Shown here one piece after another: positions 45,201-55,330 of a stretch of 56,081 nucleotides of DNA. Numbering within the stretch: the stretch's first letter is position 1; each line of letters begins with the position of its first letter. This DNA comes from Branchiostoma floridae (lineage: Eukaryota > Chordata > Leptocardii > Amphioxiformes > Branchiostomatidae): positions 113,155 to 169,235 of the forward strand of contig NW_023365802.1 in assembly GCF_000003815.2 (NCBI RefSeq). Reading direction: 5' to 3'. Below the pieces are notes generated by a model. It saw only the letters and a program-made list of their open reading frames with translations. It ran no database searches and was not told the DNA's origin. A program made the translations under genes and the position numbers.

Positions 45201-46539
45201 TAGACATGCTAAACTACCGGTTTACTAAAGGGCCGCATTTAAGAAAGTGTGTGCGTATATAAGGGTAAAACTCCGTGTACGTTTTACATGAAACCATGTT
45301 TCTAACATATATTGTGCAACAAGCGGAATTTCAATGCAACGTTGACCAAACCAAGCCCCAAACCACCAGGGTTCGCGCAGGCGCAGTACGTTCCGGTGAC
45401 GTGCTGGCACTACAGGACGTCATGGAGCGCCACGGGATCGACCCAAAGATGCTGGACGCTCTGTTTAACCACACCATTGTGCACAGTGTGGACCATCATG
45501 GCATCAGTGAGCGGTCGTTTCTAAGGTGAGGTCCCCACAATTATCATCATAAGCCGTTTTTGTACATTAAATTGAATGATTAAATTGTTTAGATAATATA
45601 ACGATTCGACATTCTTCAATCAATTTATATGCAATTTTTCTTCAATACAAGACGACCATGCGAAATAAATTTTGATACTGGACTTAACTTTCATTTTATT
45701 AAACCTCTACATACGGATCGAAGCAGGCGTTACAGATTGGGACATTTCTAGTCGTGAAATATTACAGTTCTGTAGGACAGATTTCTCAGTTCGTTGATGC
45801 TTTGAGGAAAATATTGCCCTAGAACATTCAGTACAGGGCTGACTCCAGCTCCGGCTACCCTTTCTTCATCCCACTCATTGTTTGGGAGCCCATGTTGTTG
45901 ATTTTCCTTATATAGACATGTCATTTTAAGCTCACGAAAATAGATTTTCAGCAGTTTCATGTCATTAAGTTCAGATTTTTGGGATGGATGGGGTAATTCT
46001 TTTTTCTGTCCCAATAAGCACAATTCCGTCCTGGGACGGAGGGATGGGTCCTGGAGACAGCCCTGATTCATTATAAGTTCGCCACAATGTTTGGGTCCCT
46101 TTGGGGCCTTTTAGTCATTAGTCACAAAGCTGTGAGAAATTTATCTTAAAATACTTTGACGTGATGGTTAAACAATATATATATACAAGCTAACCATAAC
46201 AAAAATCAAATCATCTTCGCGATTATTCAGTTATTATTTGTAAATATAATAATTTACAAATAATACATTAAACAGTATACTTCAAATGTTCAACGTGACT
46301 TCCGTCTCTTTCCTCCCAGGTTCTCTCTCCACCCGTGCACGTGGGACAAAGACTGCAGCACCTACCGGGCCTTCAACACCAGCGTGTTCCGTGTGCTGAT
46401 CACCCAGCCCAACCTGAACCCGCTCGCACCCAACACCCTCCGCTTCATCAACAAGCCGTTCTACCAGGACCTGTACCGGGAACTGAAGAACATCGACCCG
46501 CAAATGGCGGAGGTAGTGACCGCTAGCGTCATGTACTAA
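39135..46539 (+). CDS. Four-exon gene of unknown function, disrupted by a TIR element
   Basis: Exons 39135-39291, 43848-44658, 45144-45161 plus 45415-45525 (split by an insertion), and 46320-46539. All borders are GT/AG and phases match (1, 2, 2). Leaving out the insertion and one target-duplication copy gives exactly 439 codons including the stop. The first ATG follows an in-frame stop. The product has a hydrophobic segment MYYIRWLYAVIYSLYLLFVL (about residues 100-120), so a single-pass membrane protein is likely. Histidine-rich stretches (IYFYHIHSMHTKSHL, HSVDHHG) follow, and the C-terminus is PQMAEVVTASVMY. I recognise no family. As assembled, reading into the insertion meets TAA at 45226-45228. 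Exon 1 is joined across a 4.6-kb repeat-filled intron by phase and is the least certain part. Confidence 0.65.
39718..40641 (+). mobile_element. CTCGTTCTC-family repeat, copy 2
   Basis: Starts GGCTCGTTCTCATTTAAATG, is homologous to 36527-37234 over most of its length, and ends AATGAGATCGAG. A segment of about 230 bases near its right end, absent from the first copy, contains the palindrome at 40444-40475. Confidence 0.75.
40444..40475. repeat. Perfect 32-bp palindrome
   Basis: TGTAACAAACGTTACC is followed at once by its exact reverse complement, with no spacer. The half-site TAACAAACGTTAC also occurs singly at about 36895, 40099 and 40281 within the same repeat family. Confidence 0.95.
40642..41329. 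other. No supported gene
   Basis: Near 41190 the sequence CATTCCTCCCCTAACA resembles an LTR terminus, but no partner end or primer site was found. Confidence 0.35.
41330..41950. repeat. Degenerate tandem repeat, three copies
   Basis: The phrases CAGAAACAAACCCTGGCT, AACCAGCTGAATG and CTACATGCATAC recur at spacings of about 145 bases, with a more diverged copy near 41340. Minus-strand frames here reflect the repetition. Confidence 0.65.
41951..42835. other. No supported gene
   Basis: A minus-strand frame at 42617-42832 (NLQQYYTLHLLDAVNYELPA) looks coding-like, but it has no recognised family or splice context. It may be retroelement debris. Confidence 0.35.
42836..43125 (-). mobile_element. 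CTCGTTCTC-family repeat, copy 3 (inverted fragment)
   Basis: Reverse complement of 39718 to about 40010, ending AATGAGAACGAGCC. Together with copy 2 it forms an inverted repeat of about 290 bases around 2.8 kb. Confidence 0.8.
43126..43847. other. Intron, no further feature
   Basis: Right end of the long intron of the unknown gene. The motif ATCTGAAACGTCTGAC near 43589 again recalls the CGAAACGTC repeat tails. Confidence 0.4.
43848..44658 (+). CDS. Main exon of the unknown gene
   Basis: 811 bp, TTTTTTCAG acceptor, open throughout, GTTAGT donor in phase 2. Contains the hydrophobic segment and most of the conserved-looking sequence. This is the longest clean coding exon on the plus strand of the window. 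Confidence 0.8.
45144..45525 (+). pseudogene. Third exon, interrupted by a TIR element
   Basis: The exon starts after CCACGTGACAG and its frame reads SRLALQ up to the insertion. It resumes after the second target copy as DVMERHGIDPKMLDALFN, ending phase 2 at GTGAGG. The inserted 253 bases (244 plus 9) shift the frame and contain an in-frame stop. Confidence 0.75.
45162..45405. mobile_element. 244-bp TIR element in a coding exon, 9-bp target duplication
   Basis: The 34-bp ends (45162-45195 and 45372-45405) are perfect reverse complements, starting AGCACGTCACCGGAACGTAC. The target duplication GGCACTACA is perfect (45153-45161 and 45406-45414). A 9-bp duplication with sizeable TIRs suits the Mutator/MULE group. 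No ORF of its own. Perfect ends and flanks indicate a recent insertion. Confidence 0.93.
46320..46539 (+). CDS. Last exon of the unknown gene
   Basis: Acceptor TTTCCTCCCAG. Reads RFSLHPCTWDKDCSTYRAF to TAA at 46537-46539. GC-rich and coding-like compared with flanks. Confidence 0.8.
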
Positions 46540-46899
46540 ATGGGTCCTAGATGGTATATTGGTTCAGCATAGGCGTGTGCCAAATTGGTGTTTGTCATTT
46601 GTCTACCCCTGTTCTACCATAATGTGTACCTAGAAGTTAGAACACTCACAGGAAGTTAACAACACACGCATGATAATTTAAGTTTGATATAACGACGGGG
46701 TAATTCTTAAATTTTTGTTTGATATGTATAAACCTTTTATCACATTTATCACATTTTTAAGTGCTACTTTCTTACAGGTTGTGTGTGTTGGAAACATTTT
46801 GTAGTAATCTTGCGGTAGTTTCTAAATTTAGATATCATTGTATACAGCTGGCAAATATTTATGCTTTCAATATTAAAAAAAATAGGAGAAGCTGATTTT

Positions 46900-47440
46900 T
46901 ACCTCCATGAAAAATGGAAGTGTAGTTTATGGTGTGTGTGTGTGTCTGTGTGTGTGCACGCGTGTGTGTGTTTGTTTGTTTGTTTGTACATGTGTTTCCA
47001 TATCTTTGTGGTCAGCATAACTTTAGAGCCTCTGAATGGATTGTAATTATCGTAGGTATGTGGATAGGTGTTGGGAAGACAAAGATCAAGGTCAACTTTG
47101 GGGCCCCTGGTGCGTGATGTTCGTACTGCAGCAGAACTTCATTTTTTGTATCTTTTGACCTGGATGTGCTATGGTCTTGGTTTTCAGGTGGTAGCTTGTG
47201 ATTTAATGAAGACTTGGTGTAGATTTGGGCCCCCTAGCGGCTTGCTCTGAAACTTCAGGGGCAGTTTTGTAAAAATCTTCCAAGGAGCATAACGAAGTAT
47301 AGAAATTATGGATATGCATGATATTTAGCATGCAGGTATCTTTTCAATTTAATTAGAAGTATGCAAATGTGGACTTAATTTGCATATTTAACGATAAACA
47401 TTTGAACATATAGTATCTCGTAGCTTTTTAATGCATGTAC
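46900..47440 (-). mobile_element. Dispersed octamer-rich repeat, copy 3 (inverted)
   Basis: ACCTCCATGAAAAATGG end, a GT microsatellite (46931-46985), then reversed family phrases (GGGGCCCCTGG, GGCAGTTTTGTAAAAATC) and ATGCAAAT-type motifs. Confidence 0.7.
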
Positions 47441-48875
47441 ATGTACTAGTCATTGCCTTTTGTACCTTGCATTGTCAAATGCCTCAATAAAGTACTAAAC
47501 GTCCACTTTATTGTGACGCGGTACGTTCTACACTCTGAACCTGTCAACCTTTTAATGGATCTAGAGGGCATTGACCTAAACTGGGGTCACATGTTAAACC
47601 AGTTGCATCCTTCGGCATTTTGGTTCCTCTCATTTTGAACAGCTTTTATCATACTCAAAGAGTTGGCATTTAGTTTTCTTCGTACAATTGCTACATTGTA
47701 CATGTGGTTCTTAACAAAATCGAAAAAAATACCTTATGAACTGAAGGTGCCGATATATTCAACCTTCATAAAATGCGTATGTCACTTTTAATGTTGAAAT
47801 TCCTCCTTACAGAGTAGTTGTGACCTGATAAGTTTTTTTGAAGTGTTCGTTTTCGATATTTCTGTCGAGCTAGCTAAACTCTTATGCCAAAATAAACTTC
47901 ACGCTTTACTTCACGTCATAGATTGTGCTTTTACCACTAAGGGCAGGATTTATCGTATTCACCATGTACGTATGGCGAAATTAGAATTGTAGCGAACAAT
48001 ATTGAAACAACAGTTTCTTTAAACCACGTACGCGCCATAAAGAATAGGCGTTGCCGATTACTCCAGATAATTAAACATGATCATTTCGTTATTTACTATA
48101 AATTTCTTTTCTTAAATCTCGGAAACGTTCTGCTGAAATGCAACTATATGTATATATCCACGTCTTCATCTTGAAGTATTGCCCTACTAAACCCATTTAA
48201 AGTTTGGAAATTCTTTAAGGAAATGGTTCATAAGTACGGCCTCTGCACTCGCGTTTTGCTATAAAAAACATGACGTAGGTGAGGATATAGATAGATTTAT
48301 AGCTATTAGTCAGCACGGTCAGATCAATGTATGTATATATTGATTATTTAAAGTGAGTTAATCTAAAATATTGTAGTCTCAGACTAATGTAGTACAGGTA
48401 AGAAAAAATTAATGATGACGTTAGACTAAAGTTACAGTTTTTCAGTGTCTTCTCGGTATTTGGGCAACATGTTACTTTCTTACTAGTGCGCATGCCCAGT
48501 ATGTCATCATCGCCAGAAATAACTAAGAAGTTTTGGGGACTTTACCAGAGCTCATATATATTCATGACAGAAGATGAGATTAATGTCTGTCTCTGTGTAC
48601 ACCGAGGAAACAAGTACCGCCTACATTAACAATCACTGACTACCTGCCTGAACTTCAAAAGAGTGACGTTTTCTTCAGCACGACGCAGACTGCTTTTCTG
48701 CGAAAACACACCCACTTTTTGAAATTGATCAATTATCAAGACATGTATAAGATTGAACCCCACATCTCCTTCTCATAATTTTGTCACACCACGGCCACTC
48801 GTAGGCGGGAAATTTTCGGAACTACTTCGACTGGCTTGTATACAGTACATTCACCAATTATTGAGATCTTTCAAC
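47441..48875 (+). promoter_or_regulatory. 5' flank of gene B, homologous to gene A promoter
   Basis: Shares with both gene A units the blocks TTTATTGTGACGCGG, GGGACTTTACC (48536-48546), GAACTTCAAAAGAGT, GCGAAAACACACCC and AATTGATCAATTATCAAG. The CRE palindrome is missing. TATAAG near 48746 is a possible TATA box. Confidence 0.55.
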
Positions 48876-51800
48876 ATGAAGTAGGTTATTTACAATAATC
48901 TTTATTGATTATAGACTAGATTTTGTCGTATTTTGGTGACATTAATGTTGTGTCGTGTATAGAACATCCACGCTTCCAGTTAGAAAGATTTTAGTCTTTT
49001 TGAGAACTCTACACTCTTAACATGTCAACAATTTATGGATGTCGGGGGCATTGACCTGAATCGGCAAATCAAAAATTGCAATGTTCGACAATTTGGCTCA
49101 CTTTGGACTGTTTTTATCCAACGAGTTTGTTATCTTTCAGTTGTACATGTGGACCTTTACAAAACAAAATCTACACACCGTACCCTGTGAAGATTCCGAT
49201 TTATTCTGTCTGCAGAAAGATGCGTGTGGCACTTAATGAGTTGACTTTCCACCTCGTGGAGTAGTTGTCCCCAGTGAATTTTTTTTGTATGAAACTTCAT
49301 TTTCGACATTTCTGCCAGGCTAGCCGAACTCTTTAGTCCACATATGTACGTCCTCAGTTGTTACCTTCGATCCATTTCGCTACTAGGAACATGTATAGTG
49401 GATGAAGCACTGTCATTGAGACCCTTCTCCTTATCTTATTCTGAGTGAACAGACACGACAAGGACTTGTTTTTCCAGAATGTACCATTTCGAATCGTAGG
49501 AGACAAGCTTTTAACTTTAGGATTTATGTAAAATGTAAACCATTCCTGTTGCCACGAAAGGCAAAATTTAACTTCTTTCATGTGAAAACAGGTCATTTTT
49601 TTGCAAAACAGGGTATCGATAGCAGTAGAGGTGACAATAATGGGACAATAGTATCTTCCAAATGTTAGCGATTGCTTACGCACCATTAACTACAGGCGTT
49701 ACCTTGTATTGAAGGTCACTGAACACAGAATTATGGGTAACTCAAGGACTCGTAAGTGATAGACTGACATGACAACGCATGCGTACTGTGTATGAGGCTC
49801 AAGCGTACTGTCACGGCCTTGCATATGTTGTCATGGAAATAGCCCTACTTCAAGCTTGTGCTACATGGAGTTTTCCATGTTTTAAAGCATAAAAGCGGAT
49901 CTTAAGCGCACTAGATTAAGACAACCTATTGAAAATTATTGACGTTTTGACCCAAATCGTTTTAGGAATTCAGGCTAGAAATACCAGTAACTTTAAAAAA
50001 GTATTTGGATATAGCAATATCTAGAATTAGAGGTTCTTGCTGGCATGGGACGAAAACTCATATCGTTATATCAAGATTATATTTTAGAATTTTAGCAAAA
50101 TCTTAGGTTTAACTCTGTTAACCGTGTCAAAGTATGAATCATTATATAAAGTTATTTTTATTGCGGTAGGATTTCAGCTAAACTGCCCCTATTTTTCAGG
50201 TTTCTAAGGTGTGCGCTTCTACTTCTTCTGATATCTGCACTTGTTTTGGAGTCGGGTGCATGGTGGCGTCGTCGTCGGCGTCGTCGTAGTGGTAAGGAAA
50301 TGGCCTGTTGTTTAAAAAAATATTCCAATATTTTTCTCAATTAACTTTAGTGCGAGAAGTTGTGGATTATATCCTGTTATTTGTAATAAACGCTATATCT
50401 TACCACATAAATTCCGTTCCATGTGAAGCATTATGTTTTTGTCAAGTACGTAGTACCTAGACCAAATTTGTCGGGTTCATAAAATCAAGCCCCGGTAACA
50501 TATATAACCGAACATGGCCTCCGACATTCCGTCCACCCTGGTCGGGGGTGATTCGGGTGCTAGGTCGCCTGTGGCTGGCTGGCGTTCGGCTGCGCCAGCG
50601 AATGTTTTGAAATGCTTAAAACATTCGGTTGTAAACGGTATTTATCTATTTATTTATTAGGATGTCTGAAATACTTTAGCTGAAGGTGGGCGTGGTCGAC
50701 TGGTGTTCAGGAGTAAGTCTGGAATCATACTCAAATCTTAAGCTTGTGACAGGAGAAGAAAAAGAAAGAAGCAGAGACCAACCCACCTCTGGTTGACTAA
50801 AAAATTATTTATTCCATCAGTGTCCACGGCAGGATGCTCTAAACCGCGAATCCTGGGCTACACCTATCGGAGCGGCTGTTACTCCCCCTACACCAATGGG
50901 GAGAGGTGTACCTACCGGTGCCGTACCGGGTACAGTCGGGTCTCCGGGGACTACACCAGGACCTGCTCTGGTGGCCGCTGGGTCGGGACAAACCTAGTCT
51001 GTAGGAGGGGTATGCAACTTATTATTATTATCATATAATAATTAAGAAAAGAAGAATAAGGGACAGCATGTAGTGAGGAATTTTATACATAAAAGAACCT
51101 GTAAATACTTTACATACCGCATGTTTTTTCTGTGACGACGGTTGGAACATTTACCACAATTTAAATTGAAGATTAACATAATGATCAAGGTATTGTGAGT
51201 CATATTTTTTCCTTAAGAACACCAAAAACTTTGACATTTTTACTTTATTGTTATGGCAAAATTGTTTTACGTCTAAAAAGTAATAAAAAGCTTAGAATTG
51301 CAACATTACCATCACGGAAAAAAAATTAAAGAATGATAATAATAGCTTTACCGTTACCTCTCCAATGAGAAAGAAAACATGACACACGTACGTCAATGGT
51401 CAAGTGGGCTCATGAAGCAAAAATATATTAATATTTTATATTATTATCTTTTCTCCCAAAGCCGCGTTTAAGGATAAAAAATTCATGTCCTGATCTGCTT
51501 ATTTTTACAGGGCTTCACTGTCCAACTGCCCCGCCTGGACGTACAGTAGCCGCCTTTCGGACCCGGTGTGCAGCCCCCTACACACATGGAGAGGTGTGTT
51601 ACTACCAGTGTACCCGCTGGTACTCTCCAATCTCCGGCAGCACATCAAGAGTCTGCACATCTAGTAGAGTCTGGACTGGGACACCTCTGATTTGTGGTAG
51701 ATGTATGTATCACATAATGATATACATTCAGAGATGTTTAGCACAATTATAATATCCATGCATTATGCTAAACATCCTTATATGCATAATGCATGGAATA

Positions 51801-53882
51801 CAAGTATGTCTGTCACGAGGACTTCAATGCTAGAAGAGATCGAAGAAGCAACTGAAAATATAATAATAACTCCATGTACATATTCACATTTAAAAAATTA
51901 TGATAATCTCTGTATTGTAATTTTCGTATTAACAAAGTACAGTACAGGACAGAGAGGTGGTAGACTCTATCAACATGCTAATATTAATATCACCTCTAAA
52001 AAGATTACAACTGACAAAGACAAATAAAATAACAATATCAATAACTAGAGTTCGGCGACCTCATACCTCCATGAAAATTTAGAGCTTATGTAAATTTCAT
52101 GCAATTGACTAACACATTAACATAATTTATGCGTAGTTCATCATTGACTAACGTACACATGTCACAAGTATAAAATTCCAATCAATAGACATAAAGCAGC
52201 TTTGCAATTTTTACATAAATTATGCAAATAAGTTCCTCATTACCATATTTGGTATCTGCTTATATTCCATCTATCAGAATTTATAAGTGTTACATTTATT
52301 GAAGTCCAGTTATTGCTAATAATGGTATTATACAATTTCCTCATTAATTATGCAATTAAGTTCCACATTTGCATAACATGCATATCATTATGAACACCTT
52401 TGCCTAAGCTACCTGCACCCCTAAAATGATGCCGATCCGTCAATCCTTTCTGCAGTTATCCTCTTTGGAATGTCTTGACAAAAACGCCCCTGCAGTTCTT
52501 AAATTACATGTTAGGGGGCTGAAATATGCCTCACTTTGTCAAGACACTGCAAGCTATCTACCAACCAAATGTCAAGACTATATCATGTCCGGGACAAGAG
52601 ATACATTGAAAAAAACTGCTATGATAGAATATTCTCATTATTTATGCAAATTTACTCCTATTTTGCATAATTAGTATCTTATCTTGTACAACATTGTCTA
52701 AGGTACCTACATACCAAAAATCATAAAAATCCATTGTTCCCTTCTTGAGTTATCCTCTTCAGAAGTTTTTGACAAAAATGCCCCTGCTATACCAAACCTA
52801 GTCGGTAGGGGGCCAAAACGTATGTCACTTATTCCTAAGCACAAGAGCTATCTAACACTCAAAAATCGTGACCATAGCATGTTCAGAACACGAGATAGCA
52901 AAACCGGAAGTTGCGCTACCAGATCACCGTACCAGTCTCTTAACATCTTTTTTCTCTCCAATGTAAAGCTTCTCTGAACGCTTCATTGAAGGACATAGTT
53001 TACATCCATATAAAACTTAAATGACTTCATGTGTACATTTTCAGTCGGGGCGGACTGCCGTTCATCACCACCGTTCGTGCCGAACACCATCAGAAGTGGC
53101 TGTGCCGCTCCCTACAAACATCTGGAGACTTGTCGCTACCAGTGCCGGCGTGGGTACAGTCGTGTTACCGGCAGCACCTACAAACGTTGCCAAAATGGTG
53201 GCTGGAGTGGGTCCGACCTGATTTGTAGATACACAGGTATGTATCGCATGATCTGGCTTATATGAGAAAAAGCTTAAGCTTGGCCATACATGTAAAAATT
53301 GCTGTTTTAAATTGTGATATTTTCAAAACATGGTAATTCGAAACAAACGTCCGTCGACTTGATTTTCCTGAATACCACGTTTTAAAAGCAACGGATGTAG
53401 GATGTCCAGCGTATAAAGGTGAAGTAGCGTTAAAAATGATTCAAATAGTCTTGTTTTGCATGAAAACGATGGAGATATATCGTGCATAAAGCTTCTATTC
53501 TTTTAACCCAATCTAGCTGATATCTATTACTTTAATGTTTGTTTGGTTGTTTGTTTATTAAAGAATCTTTATTCTGCTTGTTCTGCGGTGAATCCTACGT
53601 AAATAAAAAAGTTCAATATGTCAAACGATTCTTCCTAGAATCCTCTATATCCAATAAAATACAATCCAATAAATCACACATGTCTTCCTCATATCGTAGC
53701 GACGTTGCCCTGCTCTGCACCACCAATCCGGACCTGGAGCTTCAGGTACGGGTGTTACCCGCCTTACACACACGGGGAGAGATGCAGCTTCGCCTGCCGA
53801 AATGGCTCCCCACAGTCCGGCAGCTCAACTAGGACCTGCAACAACGGGGTCTGGTCTGGGACACCTCTCACCTGTGTCAGGC
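48876..53882 (+). CDS. Gene B: secreted polyarginine, 4+ sushi protein (3' end outside)
   Basis: Exons 48876-48880, 50200-50291, 50821-51009, 51511-51702, 53045-53236, 53700-53882, all phase 1 after exon 2, all with GT/AG borders. The product starts MKFLRCALLLLLISALVLES (signal peptide), then GAWW, seven arginines and Ser. Four six-cysteine sushi domains follow (284 residues so far). Sushi 1 is almost a copy of gene A's sushi 2-4. Sushi 2-4 are strongly diverged (for example RTRCAAPYTHGEVCYYQC, RYGCYPPYTHGERCSFAC). The last exon ends in a GTATGT donor, and no further sushi or WAP exon is visible to 56081, so the gene continues beyond the window. Paralogue of gene A, about 20 kb away, same strand. 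Function inferred only by analogy. Confidence 0.8.
49000..50199. other. Gene B intron 1
   Basis: Diverged homologue of gene A intron 1/5' duplication blocks (for example CATTTCTGCCAGGCTAGC, GAGTGAACAGACACGACA). No gene. Confidence 0.5.
50200..50291 (+). CDS. Gene B exon 2: signal peptide and R7
   Basis: 92 bp, the same length as gene A exon 2. The arginine run is three CGT, one CGG and three CGT codons, followed by AGT. Confidence 0.82.
50821..51009 (+). CDS. Gene B exon 3: sushi 1
   Basis: 189 bp, six cysteines. 50858-50944 (87 bp) is identical to gene A sushi 2 while its first 37 bases differ (GCSKPRILG). Confidence 0.85.
51511..51702 (+). CDS. Gene B exon 4: sushi 2
   Basis: 192 bp, six cysteines, TTTTTACAG acceptor, GTATGT donor. 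Reads LHCPTAPPGRTVAAF...VWTGTPLIC. Confidence 0.8.
52045..52920 (+). mobile_element. Dispersed octamer-rich repeat, copy 4
   Basis: Begins ACTAGAGTTCGGCGACCTCA and follows the 8113-9206 copy closely (GTCTTGACAAAAACGCCCCT, AGATAGCAAAACCGGAAGTT). It lies in the intron between sushi 2 and sushi 3 of gene B and is truncated before the terminal tail. Confidence 0.75.
53045..53236 (+). CDS. Gene B exon 5: sushi 3
   Basis: 192 bp, six cysteines (DCRSSPPFVPNTIRSGCAA ... WSGSDLIC), GTATGT donor. Confidence 0.82.
53700..53882 (+). CDS. Gene B exon 6: sushi 4
   Basis: 183 bp, six cysteines (LPCSAPPIRTWSFRYGC ... WSGTPLTC), TCGTAG acceptor, GTATGT donor in phase 1. Confidence 0.82.
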
Positions 53883-53973
53883 GTATGTATTCTTCAACCA
53901 TATATTGATGCGTAGATATACTTTTCATACTTACTAGTATCCGTAAATAACTTGGCAGTTATTACATAATAAT

Positions 53974-54274
53974 GTTCTTTAGGCACAACCAAGGGGTACT
54001 TCCTTTCAACGTTTTGATGTCTATCAGACACCATCATCAGGGTAGAATGACTGGAAACTACTTCTTGTTGCTAGTTATAGCCGATGAAGGTGGTGCTGCA
54101 ACAGCAAGAATGCCGTCCCAAACGTGACTCAGAGACAACGGGGGATACAAGCTGAGCCACGTTTGGGACGGCATTCTTGCATGCCTGCTGCTGCTAGTCA
54201 TTCTACCCTGATGTTGGTGCCTGATAGACATCGAAACGGTACGAGTTAGTACTCCTTGGTTGTGCCTAAAGAAC
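53974..54274. repeat. Nested palindromic element (about 300 bp)
   Basis: The outer ends GTTCTTTAGGCACAACCAAGG and its reverse complement are perfect over 21 bases. The inner arms 54104-54126 and 54158-54180 are a perfect 23-bp stem (GCAAGAATGCCGTCCCAAAC...). Arms carry CTGATGA...GAAAC-type motifs. It may be a foldback MITE or a head-to-head pair of retroelement tails. Confidence 0.85.
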
Positions 54275-54924
54275 CTTACTATATACTTACTAGTAGTTTC
54301 TAGTAATAGTGTTGCAACCATATCAAGTCTTTGTTTTTAAGAAAAACGTCTACATATATCAAATGCAGACGTCCGGGTAATAGTTATTACTGAAAATTGG
54401 CTAATTGTATAATTTGATATTGATACGCCAATGAAGGTAATGATAGACGTAAGGCTACGGTTCACAATTGAGTGTATAGATTTAGAAAACGAAACGGTCA
54501 GAAGTTTTAGGAAGCATGCACTACCAATTGCTATCAAACCGCAGTGGGTATTACCTAAAACGTATGACCGCTTTCTCTCTATCCAGTTGTGTATTACTAA
54601 TTGTTGCCTTACGGAATTCGGTATTGGGTTTTCTGTTAGGTGTACAGCTTTACAGGACCCGGACATTCACTTATATGTTTCTTTCATGCATTTCTGCAGC
54701 AAACCAATAGATGGTAGGAGCCTAGACATCATCAGAGTGTCCACAACTTTGTAAGCGTACCGCTGAGAAGATGAAAACAGTAAAGACCAACAGCTCTGCT
54801 CATCCCTAAATAAATCTAAAAGCATCTAGATGCCTTAGTTTGACTATGTTTAAAATCTTCTAGATCTTACATAATATAAGTCAAGGAAATGCCATTTTGT
54901 TGACAGAGGCGTGCTGCATTCGGG
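54275..54924. other. No supported gene
   Basis: Overlapping plus and minus frames of about 107 codons exist near 54431-54754. Neither has splice context or recognised domains. Confidence 0.4.
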
Positions 54925-55330
54925 TGGTGTAATTACCTTCGCTATGTTTTTGGTAGCGTTTGTACGTGTTAGCTATTGTGTGTGGCGGCGAACGGCGGTT
55001 ATTCCGGCTATGAAAATTTTAGATACAGATGTGAGTTTGTGTGAGTGTGTGTGTGTAAGTGAATGAGTGAGTGCATGTGTATGTGTGTGTTTGTGTTTGT
55101 GTGTGTGTGTGTGCAAATAGAATGCATAACTCTCGACTGCCTCGGTGAATTGTCTTGATATATGGTATGCTGGTAGGTGTTTATGAGGCCTTGAAAACGG
55201 TTAAATTTTGGATTCCCTGCTATTCTTACGTTGATACCGAGGAGGCTTACAGAGATGACGTCGACTAGGACTTCATTTATTGCCCCACTGCTGCTGGATG
55301 AATCTGAAAGCACCACTCTTTGTCACTCCA
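54925..55330 (-). mobile_element. Dispersed repeat end with GT microsatellite
   Basis: GTAATTACCTTCGC (mirror of the GCGAAGGTAATTA terminus at about 21890), a GT repeat at 55033-55112, then GCCTCGGTGAATTGTCTTGA. Reads as the inverted 3' part of the octamer-repeat family. Confidence 0.55.

Noticed and set aside
54431-54754. 107-codon frames on both strands as a further gene B exon
   Set aside because: No cysteine pattern of sushi or WAP domains and no suitable phase-1 splice borders.
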